Assembly (NCBI RefSeq): GCF_000272005.1
Contig: NZ_AKKU01000025.1
Coordinates: 1 to 64,000, forward strand
Reading direction: 5' to 3'
Source: Alishewanella agri BL06
Lineage (GTDB): Bacteria; Pseudomonadota; Gammaproteobacteria; Enterobacterales; Alteromonadaceae
DNA: 64,000 nucleotides
Both the position numbers and the translations under genes were made by a program. Below the pieces are notes generated by a model that saw nothing but the letters and a program-made list of their open reading frames with translations, searched no databases and was not told the DNA's origin. Below, piece after piece: positions 1-11,928 of the stretch. Within the stretch, counting starts at the first letter, position 1. Every line of letters begins with the position of its first letter.

Positions 1-74
1 AACCCCCAACAACGGCTTATCACAGCGAACCATAGCTGCAGCTATATGACTGAACGATCACGCGTCGCTAAAAC

Positions 75-1013
75 TTATATCATCGCCGACTCTGCTGCCA
101 ACAGCTGATACTGCTCTGCAGTCAGCTGTTGGCGATAGTGCAAACCATGCAGCCCCTGCAAACCACCGGTATGAAAAAACGCTACCCGCTTTACGTTCGC
201 AAGCGCGCCTTTTGTTATAAGTTCTATTAGTAGGTGCAGAGCTTTACCGGTGTATACCGGCTCAGTGCTGATATTATATTCACGCTTTAACTGGCAGCAG
301 AAAGCGATGAGGTCTGCCGATAGCTTGCCATAGCCTGATCTTGCCTGAGCAATAGACCAGTTATTGAATATCTCATCGGATGGCAGGCAGGCGTTGACGC
401 GTTGTGGCAGAGAGCTATCTTTAACTACAGCTAACCCCAGACACCTAATTGTTGGATGTTGATGAATAATGCCAGCCAGAGTGCCACCACTGGCAGTGGC
501 ACAGCAGAGCAGATCGGCGGCGCCTGCTGGCGTCTGCTGCAGGGGTAAAGTGCGAACACCCCAGGCACCTGCCTGATCACTCCCTCCCTCAGGTACTATA
601 AGATAATGCGGGTAAGATATTTTTAAACTATTCAGGAACTCCGTCTGCTGGTGTTGTCTATAGCTATCGCGGTTAAGTGCTTTAAGTTGCATCCCAAAAG
701 CCTGACAGCGTTTTAAAGTAGGATTCTGTTGGTCAAGGTGGTCAGTTCTGACAATACCAATAGTAGGAAAGTTATAGTGATGTCCAGCTGCAGCTAACGC
801 CGCCAAGTGGTTAGAAAAGGCGCCGCCGAAGCTCAGGATCCCTTGTCCGGGTTGACGCTGTTGTAATGCCGATTGCAGTTTTAACCACTTGTTACCCGCT
901 ATCTCGGCGACAGGTGCTTTTAACGAGCAAATCCAAATTTCCGGTGCTGGGTTTGAAACCATGCTAGCCGGCAGTAGTTGCCAGTGATATTCGGCTGACA
1001 GCTGTGTCGTCAT
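75..1013 (-). CDS. PLP-dependent deaminase/D-cysteine desulfhydrase family protein
   Basis: A 312-residue fold-type II PLP enzyme of the 1-aminocyclopropane-1-carboxylate deaminase/D-cysteine desulfhydrase family. The Schiff-base lysine lies in the NKWLKL stretch near residue 43, followed by the SNHLAALAAAG segment that contacts the cofactor. ATASGGTLAGI near residue 175 is the phosphate-binding loop. Family members release ammonia, H2S and pyruvate or a keto acid from small amino acids; the substrate cannot be read from sequence. The ATG at 1013 is the first start and the length is normal. It is divergent from mreB with about 260 bp between, and the first 74 bases of the window hold no gene I can identify. 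Confidence 0.8.
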   Translation of the reverse strand: MTTQLSAEYHWQLLPASMVSNPAPEIWICSLKAPVAEIAGNKWLKLQSALQQRQPGQGILSFGGAFSNHLAALAAAGHHYNFPTIGIVRTDHLDQQNPTLKRCQAFGMQLKALNRDSYRQHQQTEFLNSLKISYPHYLIVPEGGSDQAGAWGVRTLPLQQTPAGAADLLCCATASGGTLAGIIHQHPTIRCLGLAVVKDSSLPQRVNACLPSDEIFNNWSIAQARSGYGKLSADLIAFCCQLKREYNISTEPVYTGKALHLLIELITKGALANVKRVAFFHTGGLQGLHGLHYRQQLTAEQYQLLAAESAMI

Positions 1014-2320
<1,307 letters not shown>

Positions 2321-2347
2321 AGAGGTTTCTCACTTTCTGAGACTTAC

Positions 2348-3205
2348 ATGAATGACTTTTTTGCACGCGGCCCGGCACTCGGGCTGCGTTTAGTTTTAGC
2401 GGTAGCCTGCAGTATCGGGCTGATGTTTGTTGACCGTTACACGGATAGTGCCACCCAAGTTCGCAGTTATCTGACCTCAGCGGTCAGCCCACTTTTTTAC
2501 GCCGCCAGTTTACCGGAAAGTCTGATTTCCAGTGCTTCCGAACAATTGATGTCACAACAACAATTACTTACCGAAAACTCGGCATTGCGAGAACGGTTAT
2601 TACAGCAAGATGCACAGTTGCAGTTACTAAATTTCCTGCAGCAGGAAAATAATAAGTTACGTGCCTTGCTGGGCTCTGCGCCCGTGGTAGAAGGGCAGCG
2701 GCTGATTGCAGAGGTTTTAGCCGTATACAGCCACCCATTCGCACATCAAGTGGTCTTAAACAAAGGCAGTAATGATGGCGTTAACGTACATCAACCTTTG
2801 ATTGATGATAAAGGTGTTGTGGGGCAGATTGTTAGTGTTGGGCCCAGTAGTAGTCGGGCTTTACTGATTTCAGACAATACTCATGCCATTTCGTTGCGTG
2901 CCGAGCGTACCGGGATCCGTACGATCGCCGAGGGTATCGGGCAATGGGACCAGCTGCGGGTCATTCATTTACCTCTGAGTACGGATATCCGTGAGGGCGA
3001 TCGTTTATTAACCTCCGGTTTAGATGGTCGTTTTCCGGAAGGCTATCCGGTAGCGGAAGTCACCCGGGTGTTTAAAGATGATAGCCAGCCTTTTATGAAT
3101 GTGATGGCCAGACCCTATGCGAAGCTCGACCGGATCCGTCACGTGTTAATTTTGTTGCCAGGTAACCAGCTCACTGTTGAGCCGCCAGCGGAGGAGCCAC
3201 TTTAA
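2348..3205 (+). CDS. mreC: Rod shape-determining protein MreC
   Basis: Bitopic inner-membrane protein that links MreB filaments to the periplasmic PBP2/RodA machinery. The 285 residues comprise a short cytoplasmic tail, one transmembrane helix near residues 9-25, a Gln-rich coiled coil near residues 65-105, and a beta-rich periplasmic domain with the typical GVVGQIVSVG and LLTSGLDGRFPEGYPVAEV motifs. It starts 27 bp after mreB. Its TAA overlaps the mreD ATG by one base (TAATG), indicating translational coupling. Confidence 0.96.
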   Translation: MNDFFARGPALGLRLVLAVACSIGLMFVDRYTDSATQVRSYLTSAVSPLFYAASLPESLISSASEQLMSQQQLLTENSALRERLLQQDAQLQLLNFLQQENNKLRALLGSAPVVEGQRLIAEVLAVYSHPFAHQVVLNKGSNDGVNVHQPLIDDKGVVGQIVSVGPSSSRALLISDNTHAISLRAERTGIRTIAEGIGQWDQLRVIHLPLSTDIREGDRLLTSGLDGRFPEGYPVAEVTRVFKDDSQPFMNVMARPYAKLDRIRHVLILLPGNQLTVEPPAEEPL

Positions 3206-3687
3206 TGCGTCCGGCTCAGGGGTTAGGTTTTATTTATCTTAGTTTGTTAGCGGCGTTATTACTGACGGTTATTCCGGTGCCCTACCAATTGACATTATTT
3301 CGCCCTGACTGGGCACTGTTAGTGGTGATGTACTGGACCCTAGCGTTACCAAGACGAGTAAATATTGGTACGGCCTTTGTCGTCGGTTTTTTAACCGATG
3401 TATTGGTAGGCACAGTGTTAGGTGTAAATGCGCTGGCCTTTTCGGTAGTTAGCTTTGTTGTAGGGGTGAACTATCTAAAAATAAGGAATTTCGCAGTAAT
3501 TCAGCAAGCGCTTTTAGTCGGTTTGTTATTAGCGCTATATCAGTTACTGGTATTCTGGCTGAGTCACTTTTTAACCGGGGTCAATTTCCGGCCCGCTTAT
3601 TTGTGGCCGGTGGTGATCGGGATGTTAGTCTGGCCCTGGTTATTCTGGCTGTTACGCCGTTATCGTCGTCAACTTAAGATCCAATAA
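3205..3687 (+). CDS. mreD: Rod shape-determining protein MreD
   Basis: Small polytopic membrane partner of MreC in the rod complex. The 160 residues contain about five hydrophobic helices and the conserved segments FRPDWALLVVMYW near residue 33 and GFLTDVLVGTVLGVNAL near residue 61. It overlaps mreC and maf by one base at each end, the usual arrangement in gammaproteobacteria. Confidence 0.95.
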   Translation: MRPAQGLGFIYLSLLAALLLTVIPVPYQLTLFRPDWALLVVMYWTLALPRRVNIGTAFVVGFLTDVLVGTVLGVNALAFSVVSFVVGVNYLKIRNFAVIQQALLVGLLLALYQLLVFWLSHFLTGVNFRPAYLWPVVIGMLVWPWLFWLLRRYRRQLKIQ

Positions 3688-4259
3688 TGTATCCGAAAAT
3701 TGCGCTTGCCTCAGCGTCACCGAGGCGTAGGGAGTTGTTGACGCAAATTGGCGTTAACTTTGAATTAGTTAGTCCACAGATTGACGAAAGTGTGATCTCT
3801 GGTGAGACGCCTGCGGCCTATGTTAGCCGGCTGGCATTGGCAAAGGCGCGCGCTGGTGCTGTTGCGATAGCCGGACGTTTGCCGGTGCTTGGTGCGGATA
3901 CCACTGTCGTGCTGGAGCAGCACATTCTGGGTAAACCGGAATCTAAAAGTCACTTTCTGCAGATGCTGAGCCAGCTCAGCGGGCGTAGCCACCAGGTATT
4001 CACGGCAGTCGCTGTTGTTAGCGGTGAGCACCAATTACAGGCACTAAGTTGTACCGAGGTTTGGTTCAGGAATATCTCTGCTGCTGAATTGGATGCATAC
4101 TGGCAGAGCGGCGAGCCTGCAGATAAGGCGGGCGGTTATGGTATTCAGGGGCAGGCTGCCCGTTTTGTTGAGCGGATTAACGGCAGTTACACTGGCGTGG
4201 TAGGTTTACCACTGTGTGAGACTGATCGCCTGTTACAGCAACTGCAGGAGCTAGGATGA
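3687..4259 (+). CDS. Maf-family nucleoside triphosphate pyrophosphatase
   Basis: House-cleaning dTTP/UTP pyrophosphatase of the Maf family (YhdE type), which hydrolyses non-canonical or excess NTPs to the monophosphate and pyrophosphate. The 190 residues carry the N-terminal LASASPRRRELL loop, the catalytic GADTTVVLE segment (Asp near residue 72) and the DKAGGYGIQG motif near residue 146. It starts on the mreD stop codon and overlaps rng by four bases (ATGA). Confidence 0.94.
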   Translation: MYPKIALASASPRRRELLTQIGVNFELVSPQIDESVISGETPAAYVSRLALAKARAGAVAIAGRLPVLGADTTVVLEQHILGKPESKSHFLQMLSQLSGRSHQVFTAVAVVSGEHQLQALSCTEVWFRNISAAELDAYWQSGEPADKAGGYGIQGQAARFVERINGSYTGVVGLPLCETDRLLQQLQELG

Positions 4260-5722
4260 GTGCTGAACTATTAATTAATGTCACCCCGACCGAAACCCGT
4301 GTCGCTTTAATTGAGAACGGGGTTTTACAGGAGTTGCATATTGAGCGTCAGGCTCGACGGGGTTTAGTAGGCAATATTTATGTCGGTAAAGTCAGCCGGG
4401 TATTACCGGGAATGCAGGCTGCCTTTGTCGATATTGGTTTAGATAAAGCAGCCTTTTTGCACGCGTCAGATATAGTGCAACACAATGAAGCCAGCGAATT
4501 AGATACTAAGCCGGCCGTCAGTAAAGATATTCGGGTGTTGGTTCGTGAAGGGCAGTACTTACTGGTACAGGTGGTAAAAGACCCCCTTGGCACTAAGGGA
4601 GCCCGACTCACTACTGACATTACCTTGCCGTCACGCTACCTGGTGTTTATGCCAGACAGTGCGCATGTTGGTGTTTCGCAGCGGCTGGAGTCCGAAGCAG
4701 AGCGGCAACGCTTAAAAGATATTGTGAGCAATTGCGTCGACGATTGTGGCGGCTTTATTGTGCGCACGGCTGCAGAGGGCGCGGCTGAAGACGAGTTGGT
4801 ACAAGACGCCAAATTTCTAAAAAAACTCTGGAGTAAGATCCTAAAACGGAAAAAAAATACCCGGAAAGAAGGGGTGGTTTACGAGGATCTGAGTCTGAGT
4901 TACCGTATTTTGCGGGACTTTGTCGGCACTGAGCTAGAGCGGGTAAGGGTCGACTCGAAACTGACCTTTCAGCAGCTTACCGCCTTTTGTGAAGAATTTA
5001 TGCCGCAGATTATTCCATTACTGGAGTATTACCCTGGCGAGCGGCCGATTTTCGATTTATTTGACGTTGAGAACGAGATCCAGCGCGCATTGGAGCGCAA
5101 GGTGCCGCTAAAGAGTGGTGGCTATCTGATGATTGATCAGACCGAAGCGATGACCACAATCGATGTCAATACCGGTGCTTTCGTTGGCCATCGCAATCTG
5201 GACGAGACCATTTTCAACACCAATACCGAAGCCACCCAGGCGATTGCCCGTCAGCTACGCCTGCGTAATCTCGGTGGTATTATCATTATCGATTTTATCG
5301 ATATGCAAAATGACGAACATAAAAGACGGGTGTTCCATAGTCTGGAACTGGCATTGGCCCGTGATCGTGCGAAAACCAACATTCACGGCTTCTCAGCCTT
5401 GGGTCTGGTTGAAATGACCCGGAAAAGAACCCGCGAAAGTCTGGAACATATCCTATGCTCAGAGTGTCCAGTATGTAAGGGGCGCGGTTCGCTGAAAACC
5501 GTTGAAACCGTTTGTTTTGAAATCTTGCGGGAAATCGTCCGGGTAAACCGTGCCTATTCTGCAGATAAATTTGTCGTGTATGTCTCGCCGGTAGTTCGTG
5601 ATGCCCTAACGACAGATGAGTTCCACAGCCTGGCAGAATTGCAGGTGTTTATTGGTAAACAAATCAGTATTCAGTCGGAGCCCATGTATACGCAGGAACA
5701 GTTCGACGTGGTAATGATGTAG
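4256..5722 (+). CDS. rng: Ribonuclease G
   Basis: Endoribonuclease of the RNase E/G family that matures the 5' end of 16S rRNA and takes part in mRNA decay. The 488 residues match the single-domain RNase G length. An S1-like RNA-binding domain lies near residues 36-130. The DNase-I-like catalytic domain has metal-binding aspartates in TIDVNTGAFVG near residue 304 and IIDFIDM near residue 347, and the zinc-link cysteines are in CPVCKGRG near residue 407. It ends on a TAG whose last base is the first base of the yhdP start. Confidence 0.96.
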   Translation: MSAELLINVTPTETRVALIENGVLQELHIERQARRGLVGNIYVGKVSRVLPGMQAAFVDIGLDKAAFLHASDIVQHNEASELDTKPAVSKDIRVLVREGQYLLVQVVKDPLGTKGARLTTDITLPSRYLVFMPDSAHVGVSQRLESEAERQRLKDIVSNCVDDCGGFIVRTAAEGAAEDELVQDAKFLKKLWSKILKRKKNTRKEGVVYEDLSLSYRILRDFVGTELERVRVDSKLTFQQLTAFCEEFMPQIIPLLEYYPGERPIFDLFDVENEIQRALERKVPLKSGGYLMIDQTEAMTTIDVNTGAFVGHRNLDETIFNTNTEATQAIARQLRLRNLGGIIIIDFIDMQNDEHKRRVFHSLELALARDRAKTNIHGFSALGLVEMTRKRTRESLEHILCSECPVCKGRGSLKTVETVCFEILREIVRVNRAYSADKFVVYVSPVVRDALTTDEFHSLAELQVFIGKQISIQSEPMYTQEQFDVVMM

Positions 5723-8700
5723 TGCAGCAAGTAAAACGGGTTTGCTTTTACTGTTTGCATAAAGTTTGGGTTGCGCTGGCACTTTGCTTAGTGTTGCTGG
5801 CAACGGTAATCTCAGTATTACGCCTGGCCTTACCTTATGCGGACAGTTACAAACAGCAAATTGAGCAGGTACTTAGCAACCAGCTAGGTGCTACGGTTGC
5901 GATCGGCCAGATCAGTGCTGGATGGCGGGGTAGCGGACCGGCCCTGTTACTGCAACAGCTTGAACTGGGTGACCCGCAACAACCCGTCCTGACTATCGCT
6001 CAAACATCATTACATCTCGATTTCTGGCAAACCTTATTGCAACGCACCATCACGGCGGAGCAAATCGAGTTACAGGGCTTGCGCTATCAGCTCAATGCCG
6101 ACCAACTGTTAGGCCAGCAACCCTCTGCGGCTAGCAACGAATTAACACTCCCGGCACTGGAACAATTGTTTTTCCGGCAACTAAAAGATTTTACCGTTAT
6201 CGACAGTCAGCTGGTGCTGATCAGTGCCGAGCACCCGGAGCAGGAGATACAGATCCACCGCCTGAACTGGCGAAATGTGGGTGAACGTCACCAGGGGCAT
6301 GGCGAGTTATCCATTGCCGGAGTTACAGCCAATACCATCAGTTTTATTCTCGATTTTCAGGGGCCAGATCTTCAGCAAGCACAAGGGCAACTCTATTTAG
6401 AGAGCGCAGAGCTGGACGTACTGCCCTGGTTTGTGCAATTCCTGCCACAAAGTAGCCGGTTACAGAAAGCTGCCCTTAACTTCCGGGCCTGGGCGGGTTT
6501 AAGCGGTGGCCAGTTCACCTATCTGCAATTAGAGCTGGCCGAAAATAGTCTGTACTGGCAGCGTGAGGCCGTGCAACATAGTTTGAAACTCGGCCCTGGA
6601 CAATTACTCTGGACGCCCAACAGCAACGGCTGGCAGCTATTATCTACTGAACTCACGCTGGCTGATGCATTAACACAATGGCCAGGGCTGACATTGCAAC
6701 TAAGTCGTGCCGATGAGCAGTATCTGGCAACCCTGAGCGATTTTCAGTTAGACGCGCTACAGCCACTCGCTCAGTTGCTGGCGGAAGACAGTGAAAAACT
6801 AGAAGCCATATTGGCGTACCAACCGACGGGATATTTACAACAATTACAACTTCGCGTCCGGCAGGAGCAATGGCAACTAACGGGTACGGTGGAGGCGCTC
6901 AGTACTGTTGCAGTTGGTGATGTGCCCGGATTAAAGCAGTTACAGGGGCAGTTGGCGGCGACCGAGCACCTGATCTGGCTGCGGCTAAATGGTGAGCAAC
7001 AAAGTTTAGACTGGGACGGACTGTTCCCGACGCCGTGGGATTACCAACAGCTGGTAGCAGAGCTCAGGTTAGTGCCCACGACAGCGGGCTGGCAGATCCA
7101 GATCCCTGAATTTCAATTGCAACTGAGCGATTTCGAGCTGGCAGCCGAAGCCAGTATCACCCTCGGAGAGCGACCAGAGCTCGCCCTGTTGGCACAGTTA
7201 ACCGGTCTGGATGCTGCAAAGGCCAGTCAGTATTTTCCACAGCGTTATATGCCTGAGAAAACACGGGATTATCTGAGTGTAGCGATAGAAGGCGGTCAGC
7301 TACAGCAGGCAACAGTGCTGTGGCAAGGTGCTTTTGCTGATTATCCGTTTAGTGATGCGACGGGCCATTTTCAGGTGTACGCCGGTTTAAACGGCGCAAC
7401 CTTTCGCTTTGCTCCAGACTGGCCGGCATTAACTGAGTTACAGGCTGCACTGTGGTTTGATAATGCCGCCATGCTAATTGAAGGTCAGCAGGGCTATCTG
7501 GGGTTATTGCCCCTGACTGACCCGGTACAAGCCAGTATTGTCGATTTGCGACGTGCCACTCAACTTGATATCCGGCTCAATACGGAGCTTGATACCGCTG
7601 CGTTAACAGAGTTGATGTTGGCGTCTTCGCTACAAAATAGTTTAGGTAAAACCTTGCAACATCTCGGGCTGGCAGGTCCGGTGCGCGGTGATTTGTTATT
7701 AGAGATTGGACTTACCGAACCTGGTGTGGTGGCATCCGGCAGCGCTGACCTACTCAATGTACAGGCAAACCTGCAGGCACCTGCGATTCAGCTTGATGGC
7801 TTAACCGGGCGGGTGAACTTTCGCAACGAAGTGTTAGCCGGCGAAGCCTTACAATTTCGCTATTTGGGTTTGCCGGCCAGCGGCAGTTTTAACGGTGCGA
7901 TGCAGGACCTTGGTTATCAAATTGAGCTGACGTTACAAGGGCAGGCCTTGGCCGAAGATTTGCAATTATTGCTAGTTACCGATAATGAAGACTTACTCGC
8001 CGGAGCCGCCGACTGGCAACTAAAGTTAGCATTAAACCTACCCGAGCAGGGTTTTACTTATCAGGCAACCTTAGATGCCGATCTCAGTGCACTGGCTTTA
8101 CAATTACCCATTCCCTATCAAAAAAGTGTCGGGCAGCGCGCGTTGCTGCATTTGGTGGCCAATGGTAATACCGAACAAAGCTTTGTGGCGCTAAGTTATC
8201 CGCAGCTATTGGATTTTCAGGCGCAATTATCGCATAGCAGTGGCCGCATAGAGCGGGCCCAATTAATGCTGGGGCCGGATAAAGCCAGCCTGACACAAAC
8301 GGGTTTTACGGTAGAGGTTGATTTAGCGTCTGCCGAATTAACCAGTTGGTTTAGTCTGTTGCAGCCGCTGCTCAGCAAGGCGGCAACTGAACCAGGATGG
8401 TTACCACCCTTGCAACGGGTGCGGGGGCAGATCCAGCAAATCCGGTTACCCGCTGAGCTTGAGCTAACGAATACCGTATTTGACCTGACACCAACGGCCG
8501 ATGCCTGGCAGTTACAGTTAAATGGCGCTGAAATTGCCAGCCGCTGGCAATTTTTCCATGATTGGCAAGCCAAAGGTTTAACCGCCGAGCTGGACTACCT
8601 GCATTTAGTGTTGCCACAGCCGCTGCTTGCAGCAGACAGTGCTGCGGTGGAAACCACACCCGCACCCGAGCCGGAACGTCAGGCTCAGCAATGGCTAACG

Positions 8701-9582
8701 GAAATGGTGCCGTTGCAACTACGGTGTAAAGATTGTGCCGTTGGGCCTTATCGCTTTGGTAATGTAACGCTTAAAGCCGCAGGTACAGGTGAGCGTTGGC
8801 AGCTAACTGAGCTGCAAACCGACTACAAGGGTAATAAATTTAATCTAACAGGGAACTGGCAACCGGATGCGGAGTTAGGACTCAGTCAGTTTAGTGGTAA
8901 CTTCGTCAGCCCTAATCTCGGCGCCTTATTAACGGAATATGGCTTAAGTAGTGCGATTAGCGGCAGTCGTAGCGAGCTTGATTTTACATTGCACTGGCAG
9001 GGTGCGCCGCAGCAGTTCGCGATGAAGGCGCTGAACGGCAAGGTGCAATTTGCCTTGGGTGAAGGCTCACTGACTGAAGTCAGCGATCAGGGCGCCCGGT
9101 TATTCTCAATCTTCAGTTTAAACTCACTTGTTCGCAAACTCCGGCTGGATTTTCGCGATGTGTTTGCGAAAGGCTTTTTTTATAACCGGATGAGCGGAAA
9201 TCTCAGCTTGCAGCAAGGTGTAGCGCAAACCAGCGATTTCAGTATCGATGGTGTGCCTGGCAATATGCAGCTGCAGGGGTATGCCGACCTGGTAAAGCGT
9301 GAGATGGATTATCAGGTATCATTTTCTCCGAAGGTCACCTCCAGTTTACCGGTAATCATCGCCTGGATGGTTAATCCGGCAACTGGCCTGGCTGCGCTGG
9401 CGCTGGATGAGGTGTTTCAATCGGCTGAAGTGATTTCCCGGATTAACTTTACGGTCACGGGCAGTTTTGATAAGCCGGTGGTGACCGAGGTAAACCGTCA
9501 CAGCACCGAAGTGCCGGTGCCGGTAAGAATTGCCCAACCTGAGATCCGCAATGATGACAGCCGCCAACCTCTGCTCAACTGA
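5722..9582 (+). CDS. yhdP: AsmA-like protein YhdP (inner-to-outer membrane lipid transport)
   Basis: A 1286-residue TIGR02099/YhdP protein of the AsmA-like superfamily. It has one N-terminal membrane anchor near residues 14-34, a very long periplasmic region of repeating beta segments (DUF3971) and an AsmA-C-like end. E. coli YhdP forms a bridge that moves phospholipid from inner to outer membrane; the function here is inferred by family. The start is GTG at 5722, overlapping the rng stop by one base. The C-terminal 30 bp overlap the nitrilase-family gene. Confidence 0.93.
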   Translation: MQQVKRVCFYCLHKVWVALALCLVLLATVISVLRLALPYADSYKQQIEQVLSNQLGATVAIGQISAGWRGSGPALLLQQLELGDPQQPVLTIAQTSLHLDFWQTLLQRTITAEQIELQGLRYQLNADQLLGQQPSAASNELTLPALEQLFFRQLKDFTVIDSQLVLISAEHPEQEIQIHRLNWRNVGERHQGHGELSIAGVTANTISFILDFQGPDLQQAQGQLYLESAELDVLPWFVQFLPQSSRLQKAALNFRAWAGLSGGQFTYLQLELAENSLYWQREAVQHSLKLGPGQLLWTPNSNGWQLLSTELTLADALTQWPGLTLQLSRADEQYLATLSDFQLDALQPLAQLLAEDSEKLEAILAYQPTGYLQQLQLRVRQEQWQLTGTVEALSTVAVGDVPGLKQLQGQLAATEHLIWLRLNGEQQSLDWDGLFPTPWDYQQLVAELRLVPTTAGWQIQIPEFQLQLSDFELAAEASITLGERPELALLAQLTGLDAAKASQYFPQRYMPEKTRDYLSVAIEGGQLQQATVLWQGAFADYPFSDATGHFQVYAGLNGATFRFAPDWPALTELQAALWFDNAAMLIEGQQGYLGLLPLTDPVQASIVDLRRATQLDIRLNTELDTAALTELMLASSLQNSLGKTLQHLGLAGPVRGDLLLEIGLTEPGVVASGSADLLNVQANLQAPAIQLDGLTGRVNFRNEVLAGEALQFRYLGLPASGSFNGAMQDLGYQIELTLQGQALAEDLQLLLVTDNEDLLAGAADWQLKLALNLPEQGFTYQATLDADLSALALQLPIPYQKSVGQRALLHLVANGNTEQSFVALSYPQLLDFQAQLSHSSGRIERAQLMLGPDKASLTQTGFTVEVDLASAELTSWFSLLQPLLSKAATEPGWLPPLQRVRGQIQQIRLPAELELTNTVFDLTPTADAWQLQLNGAEIASRWQFFHDWQAKGLTAELDYLHLVLPQPLLAADSAAVETTPAPEPERQAQQWLTEMVPLQLRCKDCAVGPYRFGNVTLKAAGTGERWQLTELQTDYKGNKFNLTGNWQPDAELGLSQFSGNFVSPNLGALLTEYGLSSAISGSRSELDFTLHWQGAPQQFAMKALNGKVQFALGEGSLTEVSDQGARLFSIFSLNSLVRKLRLDFRDVFAKGFFYNRMSGNLSLQQGVAQTSDFSIDGVPGNMQLQGYADLVKREMDYQVSFSPKVTSSLPVIIAWMVNPATGLAALALDEVFQSAEVISRINFTVTGSFDKPVVTEVNRHSTEVPVPVRIAQPEIRNDDSRQPLLN

Positions 9583-10423
9583 TACTGCGGACAGTCGCTG
9601 GCGATTGTCCGCATTACAATTAACCAGTCAGCCTGAGCCTGAGCGTAACTTCGCTCAGGTAGCACAGTTGTTGGCCACCTTACCCAAGGCCGCGCAGCAT
9701 CTGGTGGTATTGCCTGAATGCTTTGCGGTGTTTGGCGGTGGTGAAACTTTACAACGGCAATATCAGGCGCCGCTGGGAGCAGGGCAACTACAACAAAAAA
9801 CCGCAGCATTGGCAAAGACGTATCAGGTCTACGTACTGGCGGGAAGTATGCCTACGGCCAGCCCTGATCCACAGCGTTTTTACGCCAGCAGCGTTTTATT
9901 TGGCCCGGATGGCCGTATTTTGGCTGATTACCAGAAGTTACACTTATTTGATGTGGCGGTAGCCGATAGCACTGGCAGCTATCGTGAATCCGTTAGCACT
10001 ATGCCGGGCAATAAAGTGACATTAAGCCAGCAGGGCAGTCTGAAACTCGGTATGACGATATGTTATGATGTGCGCTTTCCGGGACTGGCTCAGCAACTGG
10101 CAATGTTAGGCATGAATGTACTGGCGGTGCCCGCGGCTTTTACCCGGCCTACCGGCGCTGCACACTGGCATACGTTGTTACGGGCCAGAGCGATTGAAAA
10201 CCAGTGCTTTGTCGTCGCTCCCGCGCAAACCGGTATTCATGCTAATGGCCGGGAAACCTATGGTCATAGCCTGATTATCAACCCCTGGGGCGAAGTGCTG
10301 GCCGATGCTGGCACTGAGGTGGGCGCGATCAGTATCGAAGTTGACCTGGCAGAATGTCCGCAACTGGCCAGCAAAATGCCGGTAAAACTTCATAACCGTT
10401 TTAAAAGTGAGCTGAAACCATGA
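9551..10423 (+). CDS. Carbon-nitrogen hydrolase (nitrilase superfamily, Nit-type)
   Basis: Nitrilase-superfamily amidase, probably of the Nit1/omega-amidase-like branch that clears deaminated glutathione or similar omega-amides; the exact substrate is uncertain. The catalytic triad is visible: Glu in LPECFAVFG near residue 54, Lys in YQKLHLFD near residue 127, and Cys in [10 protein letters not shown] near residue 166. Two adjacent ATGs at 9551 and 9554 follow a GAG-type ribosome site. An upstream TTG at 9530 would extend deeper into yhdP and is less likely. The end overlaps tldD by four bases. Confidence 0.9.
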   Translation: MMTAANLCSTDTADSRWRLSALQLTSQPEPERNFAQVAQLLATLPKAAQHLVVLPECFAVFGGGETLQRQYQAPLGAGQLQQKTAALAKTYQVYVLAGSMPTASPDPQRFYASSVLFGPDGRILADYQKLHLFDVAVADSTGSYRESVSTMPGNKVTLSQQGSLKLGMTICYDVRFPGLAQQLAMLGMNVLAVPAAFTRPTGAAHWHTLLRARAIENQCFVVAPAQTGIHANGRETYGHSLIINPWGEVLADAGTEVGAISIEVDLAECPQLASKMPVKLHNRFKSELKP

Positions 10424-11859
10424 ATGTCGTAGAACAAAATCTGATTAATGCTTCTGAGCTAAGCGCCCGCGATCTCGAGCAGACGCTGGGCTTTTTGTTT
10501 GCGCATCAGCTCGATTATGCCGACCTTTACTTCCAATCCAGTGTGCATGAGTCCTGGGTGTTGGAAGATGGCCTGGTAAAAGACGGCTCTTTTAATATTG
10601 AACGCGGTGTTGGCGTGCGCGCCATTAGCGGTGAAAAAACCGGTTTTGCCTATGCTGATAGCATCAACCGTGATGCATTAATGCAAGCCGCTGGTGCCGC
10701 CCGCGGTATCGCGGCACAGGGTCAACAGGGCAGCGTAAAAGCTTTTAGCAAAAGTGGTAACAGCAATATTTATCTGCCTTGCGAGCCGCTGCAAAGTTTA
10801 ACGAATACCGAAAAAGTGGCGTTACTACATCAGATTGAAGCCTATATTCGTAGCCTGGATAGCCGGGCCGAACAGGTGATGGTTAGCTTGACCGGTGTGT
10901 ATGAAGAAGTTTTGGTGGCGGCCAGTGATGGTACCTTTGCTACTGATATCCGGCCATTGGTACGGCTAAACTGTTCGGTATTACTGGTACAGGATGGCCG
11001 GCGTGAACGTGGCAGCGCCGGTGGCGGTGCCCGCACTGATTATTATTACTTCAGTGAAGAGACCGATGGTCAGCCACGCTGGCAGCAATATGCCCGTGAA
11101 GCGGTGCGGATGGCGCAGGTGAATTTGACTGCTATCGATGCCCCTGCCGGCACCATGCCGGTAGTATTAGGGGCGGGTTGGCCCGGTGTGTTACTGCATG
11201 AAGCGGTCGGCCATGGTCTGGAAGGCGATTTTAACCGCAAAGGTTCTTCCACATTCAGTGGTCGGATTGGTCAGCAGGTTGCCTCGAAACACTGTACTAT
11301 CGTTGACGATGGTACCTTAACGGGTCGCCGTGGCTCGCTGAATATCGACGATGAAGGTACACCAAGCGCATACAACGTGCTAATCGAAAACGGCATCCTC
11401 AAAGGTTATATTCAGGATAAACACAATGCGATGCTAATGGGCGTAGCACCGACTGGTAACGGCCGGCGTGAGTCCTTTGCACATCTGCCGATGCCACGGA
11501 TGACTAACACCTATATGCTGGGTGGTGACTATGCGCCGGAAGAAATCATCGCCAGCGTGAAAAAAGGCATTTATGCCCCGAATTTTGGCGGTGGTCAGGT
11601 GGATATTACCTCCGGCAAGTTTGTGTTCTCGGCGTCAGAAGCCTATCTGATTGAAGATGGCAAGATTACCACGCCAATTAAAGGCGCTACCTTAATTGGT
11701 AATGGCCCGGAAGCGATGCAGCAGGTATCGATGGTGGGTAATGATATGAGGCTAGACAGCGGAGTCGGCGTCTGTGGCAAGCAAGGCCAGAGTGTGCCGG
11801 TAGGGGTTGGTCAGCCGACGCTGAAGCTGGATGCCATGACCGTTGGCGGTACCCAGTAA
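10420..11859 (+). CDS. tldD: Metalloprotease TldD
   Basis: Zinc protease subunit of the TldD/TldE heterodimer, known from microcin B17 maturation and degradation of the CcdA antitoxin, and probably a general processor of unfolded peptides. The 479 residues include the metal-binding [11 protein letters not shown] motif near residues 259-263 (HExxxH) and a Gly-rich C-terminal portion. Its partner pmbA lies 1.8 kb downstream beyond ilvE and yjgA. It is the last gene of the mre run. Confidence 0.95.
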   Translation: MNVVEQNLINASELSARDLEQTLGFLFAHQLDYADLYFQSSVHESWVLEDGLVKDGSFNIERGVGVRAISGEKTGFAYADSINRDALMQAAGAARGIAAQGQQGSVKAFSKSGNSNIYLPCEPLQSLTNTEKVALLHQIEAYIRSLDSRAEQVMVSLTGVYEEVLVAASDGTFATDIRPLVRLNCSVLLVQDGRRERGSAGGGARTDYYYFSEETDGQPRWQQYAREAVRMAQVNLTAIDAPAGTMPVVLGAGWPGVLLHEAVGHGLEGDFNRKGSSTFSGRIGQQVASKHCTIVDDGTLTGRRGSLNIDDEGTPSAYNVLIENGILKGYIQDKHNAMLMGVAPTGNGRRESFAHLPMPRMTNTYMLGGDYAPEEIIASVKKGIYAPNFGGGQVDITSGKFVFSASEAYLIEDGKITTPIKGATLIGNGPEAMQQVSMVGNDMRLDSGVGVCGKQGQSVPVGVGQPTLKLDAMTVGGTQ

Positions 11860-11928
11860 ATATTAATTATAAGATCAGATCTTTGGCCAGCCCGCCGCTG
11901 GCCTGTTACTCTACAGCAGGAAATTAAC

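Noticed and set aside
7560..8665. Minus-strand frames inside yhdP
   Set aside because: They are complementary-strand shadows of a long, well-supported gene and carry no domain motifs.
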